From Amphiduros pacificus (lineage: Eukaryota > Annelida > Polychaeta > Phyllodocida > Hesionidae), in contig OX439003.1 of assembly GCA_949316495.1 (NCBI GenBank), positions 49,859,725-49,923,724 of the forward strand: 64,000 nucleotides of DNA, given 5' to 3'. A model generated the notes under the pieces. The model did no database searches. It was not told the DNA's origin and was given only the letters and a program-made list of their open reading frames with translations. This document shows positions 28,101 to 38,800 of the stretch, piece by piece; the first letter of the stretch is position 1, and each line of letters opens with the position of its first letter. Made by a program: the position numbers and the translations under genes.

Positions 28101-28691
28101 TTTGCTCGTACCAGACCTAACTTTGGAAGTGGTAAGTATACCATGGAATCATTTTGCTGATTTAAATTATTCTTAGATGTAATATTCTGAGGCACAGGAG
28201 TAGTATTGTCGAGCTTGAAAGCTTTAAGTAAATTATTGATGGATATGTGTGTTACTTCAGGCTCCCCTGGCAGCTCACCTACTGGTGATGTCCCTGAAGA
28301 CTCTGATTCTGACACTGATGAATCAGTAGAGGTTGCAGCAGCTGCTTCCACCAGTCAGTCCCTGGTAGATGTGCACCACACGCCCACAGGCTCAATCAAT
28401 AGGGGAGGATATGGCGCTACAGGCAGTGCCGATGTCACAGTCAGAAATGAAAGGGCGCAGTCTTCTGCTTCACGCAACAGTGAAGTAATTGCGGGAGCAG
28501 TAGGAGGTGTAGAAATAGAAGATGACACAAATAGTGTGGATTTTATTGATGACCACTACAGCATGGAAAAGGAAATGAGAGGACTTGTAGGTGGCGACAC
28601 AAGTGATGATGAGGGCAAAAAATCGGGATTCTTTGTGAAAGTCTTTGGGCGCAAGAAAAACCGCAAAAGGAAGAGAGATGAAGAAGCATAG
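16116..28691 (+). CDS. RNF13: RNF13/RNF167-like PA-TM-RING-H2 E3 ubiquitin ligase, nine coding exons, 472 aa
   Basis: Exons: 16116-16229, 22875-22958, 24163-24376, 25803-25887, 26325-26430, 26612-26705, 27390-27470, 27922-28131, 28261-28691; all GT/AG and in phase. The product is a single-pass endolysosomal ubiquitin ligase. Domains: hydrophobic signal peptide (residues about 12-32); luminal PA domain (about 60-166, with VHNV and IPSAFIG-type motifs); membrane helix (about 181-202); basic juxtamembrane stretch ([16 protein letters not shown]); and RING-H2 at 239-280 with all eight ligands (C239, C242, C257, H259, H262, C265, C277, C280). A Ser/Asp/Thr-rich acidic tail and a basic C-terminus ([14 protein letters not shown]) follow. 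The tail makes it longer than human RNF13 (381 aa) as I recall it. Two adjacent ATGs (16116, 16119) are possible starts. The gene could be co-orthologous to RNF13 and RNF167, so the symbol is the best single choice. Confidence 0.95.
18448..18492. repeat. Tandem triplication of a 15-bp unit
   Basis: Three copies of GTAGTCAATGTCATG in the RNF13 intron. No further meaning is seen. Confidence 0.8.
18590..18860 (+). repeat. Dispersed repeat, family A (copy 2)
   Basis: The most complete copy of family A. It begins near AATAATAATCCTATGATGTCC, contains GCTGACCAATCACGGCAG and AAGATGGCTTTCTCAGAATA, and ends near AAATCATTAAAAC followed by a short CAA repeat. It aligns in opposite orientation with the interrupted copy at 34.9-35.6 kb. 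Confidence 0.6.
18955..19130 (+). repeat. Dispersed repeat, family D, unoccupied copy
   Basis: Matches 40895-41230 over AATAGGCAC(C/T)GG, GATT(G)GG/GAGAA..TGCAAAAA, TACAATTyTGA and GGATCCTCA(G/C)AGCATAAAA. The segment TTGCTATCCCAGTCCCTCTAAGG corresponds to the point where the ribozyme-bearing insertion sits at 41029-41189, so this copy shows the pre-insertion state. Confidence 0.7.
20600..20820. repeat. Diverged family C-like repeat
   Basis: Parts of the family C consensus (ACATCATTTCACCTTTCAGTG, then a GATGACA..CCAGGA block) recur here with heavy divergence. Boundaries are unclear. Confidence 0.35.
21201..22504. mobile_element. Hairpin-ended repeat element with 447-bp internal tandem units, about 1.3 kb
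   Basis: The left end is a hairpin (TATGCCCTCC ... GGAGGGCATA, 21201-21230) followed by GTCCGT/GTGTCCGTG runs. The right end carries GCAGGAGGAGGGCAT, inverted relative to the left end, then a second hairpin GCGCTCTCTGAGCGC. Between them a 447-bp unit is repeated: the landmark CGCAGTGACC starts at 21414, 21861 and 22308, exactly 447 bp apart. The first two units are nearly identical and the third is shortened. Each unit starts with AGGTCAAAGGTCA. No protein is encoded. Superfamily is not assigned; it is probably a non-autonomous DNA element. It lies in RNF13 intron 1. Confidence 0.8.
23282..23545. repeat. Dispersed repeat, family C (copy 2)
   Basis: Shares GGTAAACACAGTAGCGTAAACTTT-like, CTCAAAGTAGGGTAGCACTG and ACACTCCACATAAA blocks with 11820-12030 in the same order. 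It is in the RNF13 gene between coding exons 2 and 3. Confidence 0.55.
25195..25445 (+). repeat. Dispersed repeat, family B (copy 1)
   Basis: Ordered matches with 58690-58945: TTGTTCTGGCyTAATGA, GATCATGA/ATGATCTTTTGA.CCCAG, CATATTGAATAAACATGGTT and TATGTAGATACACT. Two copies in two different introns identify an interspersed family of unknown class. Confidence 0.55.
26867..27245. repeat. Rearranged repeat with inverted ends, related to the hAT MITE interior
   Basis: Ends are inverted: TACTTGAATATAAGA near 26872 and TCTTATCATATTCAAGT near 27237. The block ATTGCGCAATGATGGATCCCT is shared with the hAT MITE at 6494-7125, and a second inverted copy lies at about 27125-27160. The right part (about 27165-27220) is the reverse complement of the MITE's 6765-6830 stretch. 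It is therefore a composite or nested element in the intron before the RING exon of RNF13. Confidence 0.6.
27633..27671. repeat. GTCCCC hairpin repeat
   Basis: GTCCCCGC and GTGGGGGAC form an imperfect stem around a 20-odd-base loop. Hairpins of this type often mark the ends of non-autonomous elements with GTCC-rich termini. Only this end is clear; another GTGGGGGGAC lies near 27830. Confidence 0.4.
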
Positions 28692-31600
28692 CGATGGTAT
28701 AAGTGTGACCTTAATAAGAACAAAAATACCTGTTTAAGATATAAGATGATAATATTGATATCACTTGGTGTGATAAGATAACAGGTTCACTCAATAAGAC
28801 AATACTATACAATGATTGAATCAGGTCAAACATGTTGTCTGATTATCTGGTATAATCTTAACCGATATTTATTTGTCGGCTTACATTGCAGATTCATAAC
28901 AGTGGAAATATCTTCACATTCAGCATAATATTGATTGAATTAAATACACATTGTTCTGAAGTCTACAGTGTTCTATCCAAAAAGCTTTGAAATATCACCC
29001 CTAAAAAATGTATAGAAATTCTTTTGATAATTGATCAATATTATTTTTGACAATCAGTCAAAACTTTGTAGGGCAAAGTACAGGATCAGAAAGTAATTGT
29101 CGATATAATGTGAAATAACCTACACTCAGTGAAATGAAGCAAATTGCTTTTTTTACGTCCTGGCTTTGCTGAAGGATGTATATACTTGGGCTAGCAGTAA
29201 AAGTTTCCAGTTCCATCTGTATTATCCAGAAATCTGGTAGACAATGATTACATTGCTTGCATAGAAACAACTTAAGAGATACACTTCTATCACCAGAAAA
29301 TGTTTTGCCATTGATATTATGCTCTGCCATTAACTTTCTGCAAATTTATCACCTTTCAAATGTCATTTTGATGTATCAAACAAGATTTGAAGGGAAAACT
29401 ATCAGAAGTCACCATTTTTGATGGCATTTCTGTAAGAGCAAATTTGATTAACTGTGATGAACTTTTGACAGGAAAGGGGTAGATTCATTTTTTTTGCATT
29501 TGGCCTGATATGAAGAATTGTTTTGATGCCTTTGTTTTATTTATGCATAGCATAGCTTCTTCAGGAACGGTGAGAAATTTTCTGTCATTTTGTCTGTTTG
29601 TCAACTTTGATCTTCTCTGATTAAACTACCAGGCAGAATTCTTAGCTATTAAGAGGCAAGAGGTCATATTTTCAAGGAGACAGCCATTTTGAAAAAAATA
29701 ACAAATATTAGCTAAGGAGAATTGAGAAACATTTTCAATATGTAATGTGTATTTTGATTGGCTGAAGTTATCATCTGCTCAAGTTTGAAACAATTTGCGG
29801 ATATTTGCAAAAATGTTTACAAACATTCAATTTACAAAACATTAATGATCAACATAGCTCTAAGGCGAATAGTTTATGCTTAATATTTAATATATAAGAA
29901 AAGGAGCTCATAAAAAGTGTTGTTGTTTTATGTTTAGGTAGATGCACAAAACCAATGGTCAAGTAAATCAGCTTTGGGGATGTCTTGTGTGATAAATTCC
30001 TTTTTTGCCTCACAGATGCTAAAGCAAACAGTTACTAAAATTTTCAGATATCAAATTCAACACTTTTATTTCAAATTATTTCACATGGGAAGGAATTACA
30101 CACAGTATAATATCACAAGAATTATCTCCCTGATTGGGAATGGGATAAGGTTATAATTGATCTGGAATAAACAATCAGTTGATAATTTGTTTTGGTTTGC
30201 AAATTTAAATAAGATGTATATTGGATGATGAAAGTGGTCAGACCATCTTATATATTCAATGTGCAACAAACATAAAACTTTCATACATTAATGGTATCTG
30301 CACAATTTAACCACTTTTTGACTTAAGTCTTTATAAAACTAGTAATATTTGAAGAAACAATCTCAAAAAATAAAAACAAGATATTAACCACAAGGGTTGC
30401 AGAACAAATGGGTATTTTTTGGCATAAATTTTATAGACTGAGGATAAATGAATTAAAAATACTCATTTATACAAATTGGTTGTAAGTAAAAACAAGCAAC
30501 ACGGATTGAAATAGTTCTAGACAGGTTATTGATCAAGAGAAAATCTTTTTGGGGTATAGTTAATGAAAAATATCTAAAATGATGAGTTATAGAAAAATAA
30601 CCTGAATTTAATTGGTGTAGTTTGGGAAGTTCTATTTTGAGAGGGCATGTGGTGTGTATTGTACCTCAGTCTGTATATACAGTACATACAATGTGATTAT
30701 TATTAATGCAAGGAAACAAATAACGTTGTAAAACCAGGTGGCTAGAAAATCCACAGCCGATATATCCAGTACACATAAATATTAAAAGGTTGGTGGTACT
30801 TGAGCTTTCAATTGTTATTCACAGGAAAAATGGAAGGGAAGATTTTATGAAGGAGATTACAATGTGGAGATTTTGCAAAAGCATTAAATTTCATTCAGGT
30901 TCTTGCTGAACAAAATCTTCATTAAAACTGTAGAGAATTTCAAGTTAAGTAAATTTGGTGTTGGATTAACTGCCTGGTGACTATGTAAATAAGGATTTGT
31001 ATATGTTTGATATTATAACAATTTTAATGTATTATTATATGTATAAAAAGGTGCAATCATATTACATATGTGCAAGAATTTGATCATATACAAACACTCA
31101 CACACATACATATATTTTAAAGTATAAATGATAGAGCAGTATTTTGTCCAAAATATAACTGTTGGGTTTCAAATTTTATTCCCAAAAAATGTTAGTACCA
31201 GTAGGTGAATATTTATTCAGTAAGATGTGTAAATGTATAACAAGTTAACAAATATATTAGGCAGATATTTGTCTTAAGTTTTGGATTAAAACTAATGGTA
31301 TCAACCTGCTTTTAGAATTAATCTTGATGTCATCAATGGTGTAGTCTTTTTTAAAACAAAAGATAAACCTAGAACTTATTGCTCAAAGGATGAGGAACAT
31401 TACTCATAATTATTCATACCTTGAATTCTAAACTTTAAAATGTGACAAGGGTAGTTCATTTTTCTAAATGACTTAAAATTTAATTAATATGTTTCTATTA
31501 GAGGTCACTGTTATTAATTATAAAAAGTCACTGTAGAGGAGCTATCAGATCTATTTCTCTGTATTTAATTTGGAGACTTGATTGTTTAGTTATTGAGCAT

Positions 31601-32276
31601 CTGTCTGTGACAGGTATATATCTGCCTTGATATATGATGCCTCTGAACTGCACATAAGCATTCGTCCATTAACTATTGTGATCTTCAGTCTGTGAAAAGC
31701 AAATACTGAGCTGTAATCATAGTGCTTAAAATCTTTCTAAAATTTATGGCAATTGAATAGATAAATTAATCAATAAATCATTTGAAGTGATGTGAGGAAA
31801 AGCTCCAGATACTTTTTGTGTGTGCAACATGCACCTGTATATAGTGTAAACAAACCTGTGTCAAAGGGTGGCCTATTTTCATATTTTGACGACATTTAAA
31901 AAGTTTTCTTTCAGCAAATTAATTTCCCACAGAAATTTGGAGGGATTGTATATAAAATGTCCTGTTAACTATTTGCCTAATCTAAAAAAAAACAAAATCA
32001 GTTATGCCAAATTGTAGTGTGTTCATTTAGTTCAAATTGCAGGATGGAGAGGAAAACATAAAAACTAAAAAGAAAATATGCAATGGTGTGTTCATGTGGG
32101 AGTAGAGAAAATGACAGTGGAAAGCAGTTACTCCTACCCAGGGTGAATTTCATATTTCAGTAATAATTTTGTTTGAGAAAAAATTTATTATGTTGATGGT
32201 GCCATCTACAAAAGTGATATCACTGTCGCTTGTGCAAAATAGTTTGAAATTATGTTAAGAGAATTGACTAATTAAA
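28692..32276 (+). other. Likely RNF13 3' UTR or downstream DNA, no exon seen
   Basis: No coding exon, RNA gene or strong repeat was found over about 3.6 kb. One family E-like block (about 29575-29680) is present. The best polyadenylation signal further on is at 33632-33637, so much of this may be a long 3' UTR. That is not demonstrable from sequence alone. Confidence 0.3.
29575..29680 (+). repeat. Dispersed repeat, family E (three copies in window)
   Basis: TTTCTGTCATT, CTTTGATCTTCTCTGA and AAACTACCAGGCAGAAT..CTTAG.TATTAA recur, diverged, at about 57775-57885. A further related copy with GTCTGTCTGTC lies at about 63660-63855. It resembles the left part of larger GTCTGTC-type elements. Confidence 0.45.
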
Positions 32277-32280
32277 TTTA

Positions 32281-32959
32281 CCTATTATCCCTAATAGCTG
32301 CCCTTTACCTAATTGCCGCCCCTCCCCCTCCGCAAACCAGGCCTTGGTGGCTGGGGTAGTGGAGCTGCAGACTTACAATCCACGGGGGTTTGCTATCTCA
32401 GTAATTATGTAAACAGTATTCACAGCTTCCCTTGCAATACTCATGCAAACATATCAAAGAAAACACACCCCTTGTACTGTTTTCCACAAACACCTGTTTA
32501 ATATTTCTCAATTTCAAGTGATGTTACACTGTAATTAACTCCCCATGTTGAGTGAGGGTCACATATGGGTCACAGTATGGTGCCCAGTAGCACACCCCAG
32601 ACTTAATTGGTTAATTACCCAACAGGCATGTGGTCAAGTGGGGGAACTACAGGGCTCAACACTGATGATCAAAGATTATTTTCAATACTAAACATGCTTA
32701 GTTGTTTTTTGTCTGGACTGATATATTCATTTTTATTAGATCATCTAAAATATATTGAATAATACTGTACTGTACAATTATTCTTTCCATCAAACTTTTC
32801 TTCAAGTACAACAAGATGTGGCCATTTAGTACTAAACATCTATCGTGAATCTGAAAATCAGTCAAAAATGAACCCTAGTCTTGGCATGTCTGTCAGTCAC
32901 ATATTAGTAGCCCAGAGGCAATGCTTCTGGCCCCGGGGCGGCAATTAGGGATAATACGG
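32281..32959. mobile_element. MITE with CCTATTATCCCTAAT terminal inverted repeats, about 680 bp
   Basis: Left end CCTATTATCCCTAATAGCTG and right end (reverse complement) CCGTATTATCCCTAATTGCC are near-identical inverted repeats. Flanks TAAATTT on each side could be a short target duplication, but a few ambiguous bases separate it from the right end. The interior has no coding potential and is shared with 14434-14722. A lone terminal-like piece, GGCAGCTATTAGGGATAAC, occurs at about 36053. Confidence 0.65.
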
Positions 32960-33631
32960 TAATTGGCTAAATTTGATCACTCCAACAAATATACATTTGC
33001 AAACATGTCAAAGTTAATAATACTACAGAAAAAGACATGCCATAATTTGTGTTTGTTTACTTTATAAATAATTTATTTCAAGCATGTAAATTAAATGTTT
33101 ATCTTGTAAAATTTTAAATTGTTATCCTACCTCATGATGATATAGGAAGTGATACTGAAGTTGTCCCATAATAACAAAAGTTATATTTATTTTAGTGTAA
33201 TTTTGCAAATAAAGATTGTGCACAGTCAATTTATTGGCAAATGGAACTTACTCTTATTCATATTTTTTTTGTCATTCTATACGTAGCATCTTTGAAGTTT
33301 TGTTAAATTTCCAAACAAAATTTGGTGTCCGCATGGTTGATATGCAACCCTGGGTTGGTGTGACATACAAATTTCAGTTGCAATATAAACAGAACAGCTG
33401 GCTCCGAGATAATTAAAACAGTTTGGACATTAACTTAATTATCAGGAGTTTCCTTTTAAATGTGAATGTAATCAGATTTTTTTTTCTTTACTGAGATGTC
33501 AAATTTGACCAAATCAACAGACCTAAATTCCAGGCCTTTGCACTGAACATGTGATATTTTTGTTTGTAACCCTATTATATGTAGAATCACACATGATATG
33601 GTGTATTTTATTTGTAAGAACATTGTTATGT

Positions 33632-33637
33632 AATAAA
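33632..33637 (+). terminator. Candidate polyadenylation signal downstream of RNF13
   Basis: AATAAA in the context TATGTAATAAAGCATAC, followed by a T/G-rich stretch (AATGTGTCCATTTGTTATG). It would give a 3' UTR of about 5 kb. Earlier signals, such as AATAAA near 33206, are possible. Confidence 0.3.
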
Positions 33638-34335
33638 GCATACTAAAATGCAAAATGTGTCCATTTGTTATGTTTTAGTCTTAAGTCCACACCTGGCTGA
33701 CATTGGTCAACTGATGAACAATCATAACTAGTCATATCTGTATCACGATTAATGCATTTTGGAAGCTTCCCATATGATAGGAAGGTTGTTGTATTGAATT
33801 ATTTCACCTGCTCAAAAATACCTTATTGTCACCAAATATTAGACATGTATTGTTGACAAAAGTGGAAAATTTGACCCATGGCTCCATGGAATCCTCCAAT
33901 CAGGCCAAGGTAAAAATGTTTTCCAGATGTTTATGTTGATCCATAAATTTGCCATCAAACATTACAGAAGCAATCTTCAAAATGGATGGCTTCATCCTTC
34001 TCTAAGCTTTTATAAGGGATGCGTCCAGTATCAAGCATATTCGAACTTTGAGACAAAGGAAACCATATTAATGCCATGAAGATACTATTATTTTGTCAAA
34101 ATAGTGGTATGACATTGACCTTATGAGGGATTGGTATCATTCAACAAGGGAGTTTTCCTTTAATAAATTGAAGCCATTCACCATGTGACAAATGGGTTGG
34201 GGTGGCCTTTCAGGTTCTTTCTGGGTCATCCTGTTGATTTCTTATGTTGAGGATGGTACCTAGAATGATTTGCTCAAAAGCAGATGTTAGGTGCATGTCA
34301 GTGCAACATTTACTAATGAAATGAATTATCACAGA

Positions 34336-34451
34336 CATGGCAACATGGAACCTTGTGGTGAATGAAACTTTCCCAGTCATTTTTCCCTAAAGTCATGGCA
34401 ACATGGAACCTTGTGATGAATGAAACTTTCCCAGGCATTTTTCCCTAAAGT
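34336..34451. repeat. 58-bp tandem duplication
   Basis: Two consecutive copies starting CATGGCAACATGGAACC (34336 and 34394) and ending TTTTCCCTAAAGT, differing at only a few bases. This indicates a recent local duplication between RNF13 and RFC4. Confidence 0.85.
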
Positions 34452-34914
34452 CAATCTGCCATAAAAAAAAGAGTCCTGTAAATGTTTCCACTCTCTCAAA
34501 CCACAGACAATCCTTGGATTAGTGCGCATGTGTCAGAAATGATGGTCAAATTTTTCATTGGTTCCCAATTTTGTTTAGCGTCAGGGGGAACAAGAACACT
34601 TCATACAGAGGATCACAGCTGTATGAAATTTGTCGACGGTTGCTGATATACCAAAAAGGTATGACGTCACTTCTTCATTGATGATTAGCCACTGCACCAA
34701 AAATATATTAATTTTTTCACCCATCTTCAAATATTTGATTTCTTTATCTGCCATAAGGAGGCTTGACAATATATTTCCAAAGATTAAGAAATAGAACATT
34801 TGACTTCTTCTGTTAAATCATGTGTAAGGTTTTTTGTTCTGGTTATGTTCTATTACAAACTAGACTATCCTTAGCTACTCCAAATGACCCTATTGTCAAT
34901 TAACATTTTTTTCT

Positions 34915-35600
34915 CAGTTACTTATTCTGAGAAAGCCATCTGTGCTATGTTGAAATGTAGACACTTGGTGATCACCGCTTCCCACCATTGTTACTATGGA
35001 CACTTAATTCTTTTAATCGTATGTTAGCTTCTCTCTGATTGGTCAAAATGACTGCTATTATAGTGTTCTCCAATCACCCATCGGCAAAGCCCAGATAGGT
35101 GATCTGGAGGGGTTTGTCGAACGTCCATGGTCTCTACCAACTCCAACCAAAGAAAAGTTTGGTGGAGTTGATTGAGCTCTAGTGAAGTAAAAACGCGCCA
35201 GCTGCAAAAACTTTGGTAAACCCGTTTAAACGTCAAAATTGAACCCGTTTCAACTGCCGTTAAAACGGGTTTGATTCAATTTTTGCAGCTGGCGATTATT
35301 ATCAAGTATTTATATTTTCTTTATTTAATGTTATCCAAAAAATAATCAAGCTTTTTTGTTAGATTTTAGACATAATCATACATAAAATATGAATTATCAA
35401 AAAAAAATCACATCTAAACGAGATTATGTAGGAAAAGCAAAAATCTCAGTCCTCTCCAGATCACCTATCTGGGCTTTGCCGATGGGTGATTGGAGAACAC
35501 TACTGCTATTATTTCCCACCATTGTCTCGAATGCTGTGATTGGTCCCTAAATCTGATGTGTGTATGGACATCACAGGATTATTATTAACATATACCAGAA
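34915..35600 (-). repeat. Dispersed repeat, family A (copy 3), interrupted
   Basis: Minus-strand copy of family A split by the 440-bp element at 35062-35501. The left half holds TTATTCTGAGAAAGCCATCT and TCTCTCTGATTGGTC. The right half holds CCATTGTCTCGA.TGC.GTGATTGGTC and ACATCACAGGATTATTATTA. Both halves continue the alignment with copy 2 (18590-18860). Confidence 0.65.
35062..35501. mobile_element. Foldback MITE, 440 bp, with perfect 48-bp terminal inverted repeats
   Basis: The first 48 bases (AGTGTTCTCCAATCACCC...) and last 48 bases are perfect reverse complements. The flanking 11-bp direct repeat ACTGCTATTAT (35051-35061, 35502-35512) is the target duplication; a 9-bp duplication is equally possible if the ends are read as TAGTG. 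Long inverted repeats with a 9-11-bp duplication favour a Mutator-like origin, stated as inference. A second inner inverted repeat (CGCCAGCTGCAAAAA / TTTTTGCAGCTGGCG) with AACCCGTTT/AAACGGGTT halves makes the interior fold back as well. No coding capacity. The perfect terminal match implies recent activity. Confidence 0.85.
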
Positions 35601-35793
35601 AAAAAAAATCAAACACTTCAAATATACATAATTTTTTATATTCAATATACAGTACTATATATACATCTGATCTGGCAGGAAAAAATACATTTCAATTAAT
35701 AATATTTGTGTACTCCAATCTAACATCTGGAAACAGCTGCAGAGTCTGTTAAATGTGTAGATCAGAGCCATCTAAGGGAGTTAAGTAATGCAT

Positions 35794-35799
35794 TTTAAT
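35794..35799 (-). terminator. Candidate RFC4 polyadenylation signal (ATTAAA)
   Basis: The minus strand reads ATTAAA about 70 bases after the RFC4 stop codon. It is the second most common poly(A) hexamer. No better AATAAA is seen nearby. Confidence 0.3.
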
Positions 35800-35866
35800 T
35801 GACACATAAAAATGCCTGGTTATATATAAATAGGTTTTGCACAATAATTTCCTGGTGGAAAGGCAC

Positions 35867-38800
35867 TTAATGTTCTCCATGGCAGATCTGATACATGATG
35901 ACTGTGCTCAAGTCCATGATCTGTAGATATTCATCTGCCCCATCCATCAAACGTTTGTCAACAATCTGCAAATGAACAAATATGACATTTTATTTTGAAG
36001 CAAAATGAATCTTCAGTACACCTATAGGCATCCTTGTTCTCTATCTTCTGGTGGCAGCTATTAGGGATAACAGGAACAGTGCCTTCCAAAGTTCTTTTTC
36101 CCGACCAAAAAAAATCATGTCCCCCATATTTGAACTAAAAAAATGACACAGTGCAAGATAAAGGCTTTATATCAAGATAAGTACAAAGACATTTGAAGAA
36201 AATACATGGTTGTTTAGCACAGCATATTCGAAACAAACTACAATATCAATCTACACAATCCAGGCCTGCATCTAGAATTATCCTCTTCACATTAAAACAA
36301 AAGAACCATTTGAAAAAATATCAAAACTTAGGATAAGTGTTTACATGAATGAGACAATTAAAATTTCTTTAAAATTTTGCCCTCATTTTTAGAAATGTAC
36401 CTCATTAATCAAAATTCCCACAATTTAAATTAAACAAAACATTACATTAACATTACACAAAACTACATTTTCAGTATAATTGTAACAACAAATTGTCAAT
36501 ATAACATGCAAATATTCCAAATTCTGTCAAAAAATTGTGGGAAATCTTGAGATAAATGCCATTTTCTTTTCCTCTTAGAATATGACTTTTATATTATTGG
36601 ACAGTGATCAGGCCCAATGCAGCATGTTTTGCTTATAATTTAGACAAAAAAAAAAAATACTGAACAAGATTTTATAGATAAAAACTTGACTCCATATATA
36701 TCATTTTGCTTTGGTTTATGTATATGTGCATTATTTCGTGCACTGGACAATGCACTTATGTCATAATGGTGTATTGACTATTTATCAATGAAATGGTGAT
36801 GTTTTACTTAATGATATATAAGCAATGGTCAATGACTCAAAATATACTCTGTATCTGTTCCATCTAATGTCAATAACCTAATATATCTTTTCAATTCATT
36901 TCTAAAATTAAAATAGTTACTTTAAAACTTCTACTTACGGCAAGGCGTTCCATAATGGCTGATTTCTGCTTGTCTGTGAGGTCTTCCATAGCGATGAGCA
37001 TGTCATGCAGCTGGTTAATCATCTGATAAGCTGAGTATCCCTCTGATATCAAGTCCTTCAAATAAAAATTTTGATTAAGAAACTGAGCAGAGAAATATAA
37101 AAATTGTGACTCACAGAATGGCCAAAATATGCATATAAATATTTGAATCAAATTCTGCATATTATGTTAACAAAGCTGTTGAAGACAAGGAGGGAAATTT
37201 AGAAAAAATTATTAATATATGCCCTCTCCAAATATTATTATCTACTGAAGTTATTGTTTAACAAACTTTGGAATTTTATATTCAAATAGACCATCCATCA
37301 AAATTCTTAGATCTTTTATTTTCAATAAAAAAATTCAATAATTTTAACTTTCATGAGAGGTGAGGGAGTTTGGTGGAAGAAGGGAGATGCTTTGAAATTT
37401 TGTTGGGTGATTTTAGAGTTTGAGATTGATCGCCCCTCCACTCTACCATTGTTTTGACTGCAGTGATTGGTCAGTTATCCAGATGTGTGTGTACCATAGT
37501 TGTAGTATTATCTTTAAGATATATATAATGAAGATTGTGCTCACCTTTACAGTTCTTTCTAATTTCTCATATGAATCTGAACGACATATTTTGAGAAGTT
37601 CCTCCAAGGAGTCATCTGGAACAACCTGCAAATGATTTGGTACTGACACAATTACTAAGATATAATCAGTTTTCATTGAATTATACCCTTAAAAAAACAA
37701 AAAACAAAAAATAAAAAACAAAGAAAAAAAATTAAATAAAATTCATGGAATCTCTATTCACAGTAATAAATTCCTTGTGTTTTGCAAAATAACTCACTCA
37801 ATAAAAAAGCAGTTCAGTATTCAAATGACATTTGGACAAGACTATATGAGTAAATGAAATATAAATGTTTTAAAACTTTTTAATATTTTCAAGTCTTTGT
37901 TTTGTGCACATACCCCTGCAATTTCATACACATCTTGTCTGGACATGGTTTCCTCTCCTTTCAGCCTAAATACACTCTGCAAGGATGTGATTGCTTTTCT
38001 CATATCTCCCTCAGATGTTTTCAGCAATGCATCAATAGCCTGAAAATAAATAACACCAACAAGTTAAGCATGAGAGCTGGCCATTCAAGAGTTTTTGCCA
38101 GTTGCAAAGAAATATATTTTTCTCCTAATGAGTATAATATGAATTATCTCTTAATCAGTTGGACACCCATCAATGTTAAAAGAGCTGTGTTGACCATCAC
38201 TTTTTTGTAATGTTTATAAAAATTCCTTGAATTGCCTGTATATTTTCTTTTTTTCCAGATGTCACAAACTGATGCTATCTCTTGTTCTAGGTGTACATGC
38301 ATGTTTGAAAAAAATCACCTTCTCTTGACAATTCTACATCTTACCTTTAAGTAAAATGAATAGAGTTGTGACACCATGAGATCATGAGAAATGAGCGATG
38401 TGTGTCATGGCCCAGTCACAGTTAAGAAGACCACATGCTGAGACATGGCACGTTCAGACCCAGACCCCCACTCAAATGTTGCATGACATGATGTGTGATT
38501 TCATTTGACCATCTTAATGCCTGATCAAGTAGATAGTTGGCTCCGAGTCCTAAGTGATATTAACCAATTATTAAACAATAATGGTTTGTTATTTGTATTA
38601 CCTCCTCCTCATATGCAATGCCTTCTTTTTCACAAATTTCCTTCAGTCTTGTCTCCAGAATGTCAGCCTTCAATGGTTTAAAGCGAAACTTGGCACAGCG
38701 AGAAGTGATGGGTTCAATAATACGGCTTACATAGTTACAGATCAGACAGAAGCGTGTGGTTTTTGATTGTTTCTCCATGGTTCTCCTCAGGGCAGCCTGC

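Noticed and set aside
28085-28351. Minus-strand 88-codon frame across the RNF13 acidic exons
   Set aside because: It is the antisense shadow of exons 8 and 9; the plus strand has the RING domain and matching splice phases.
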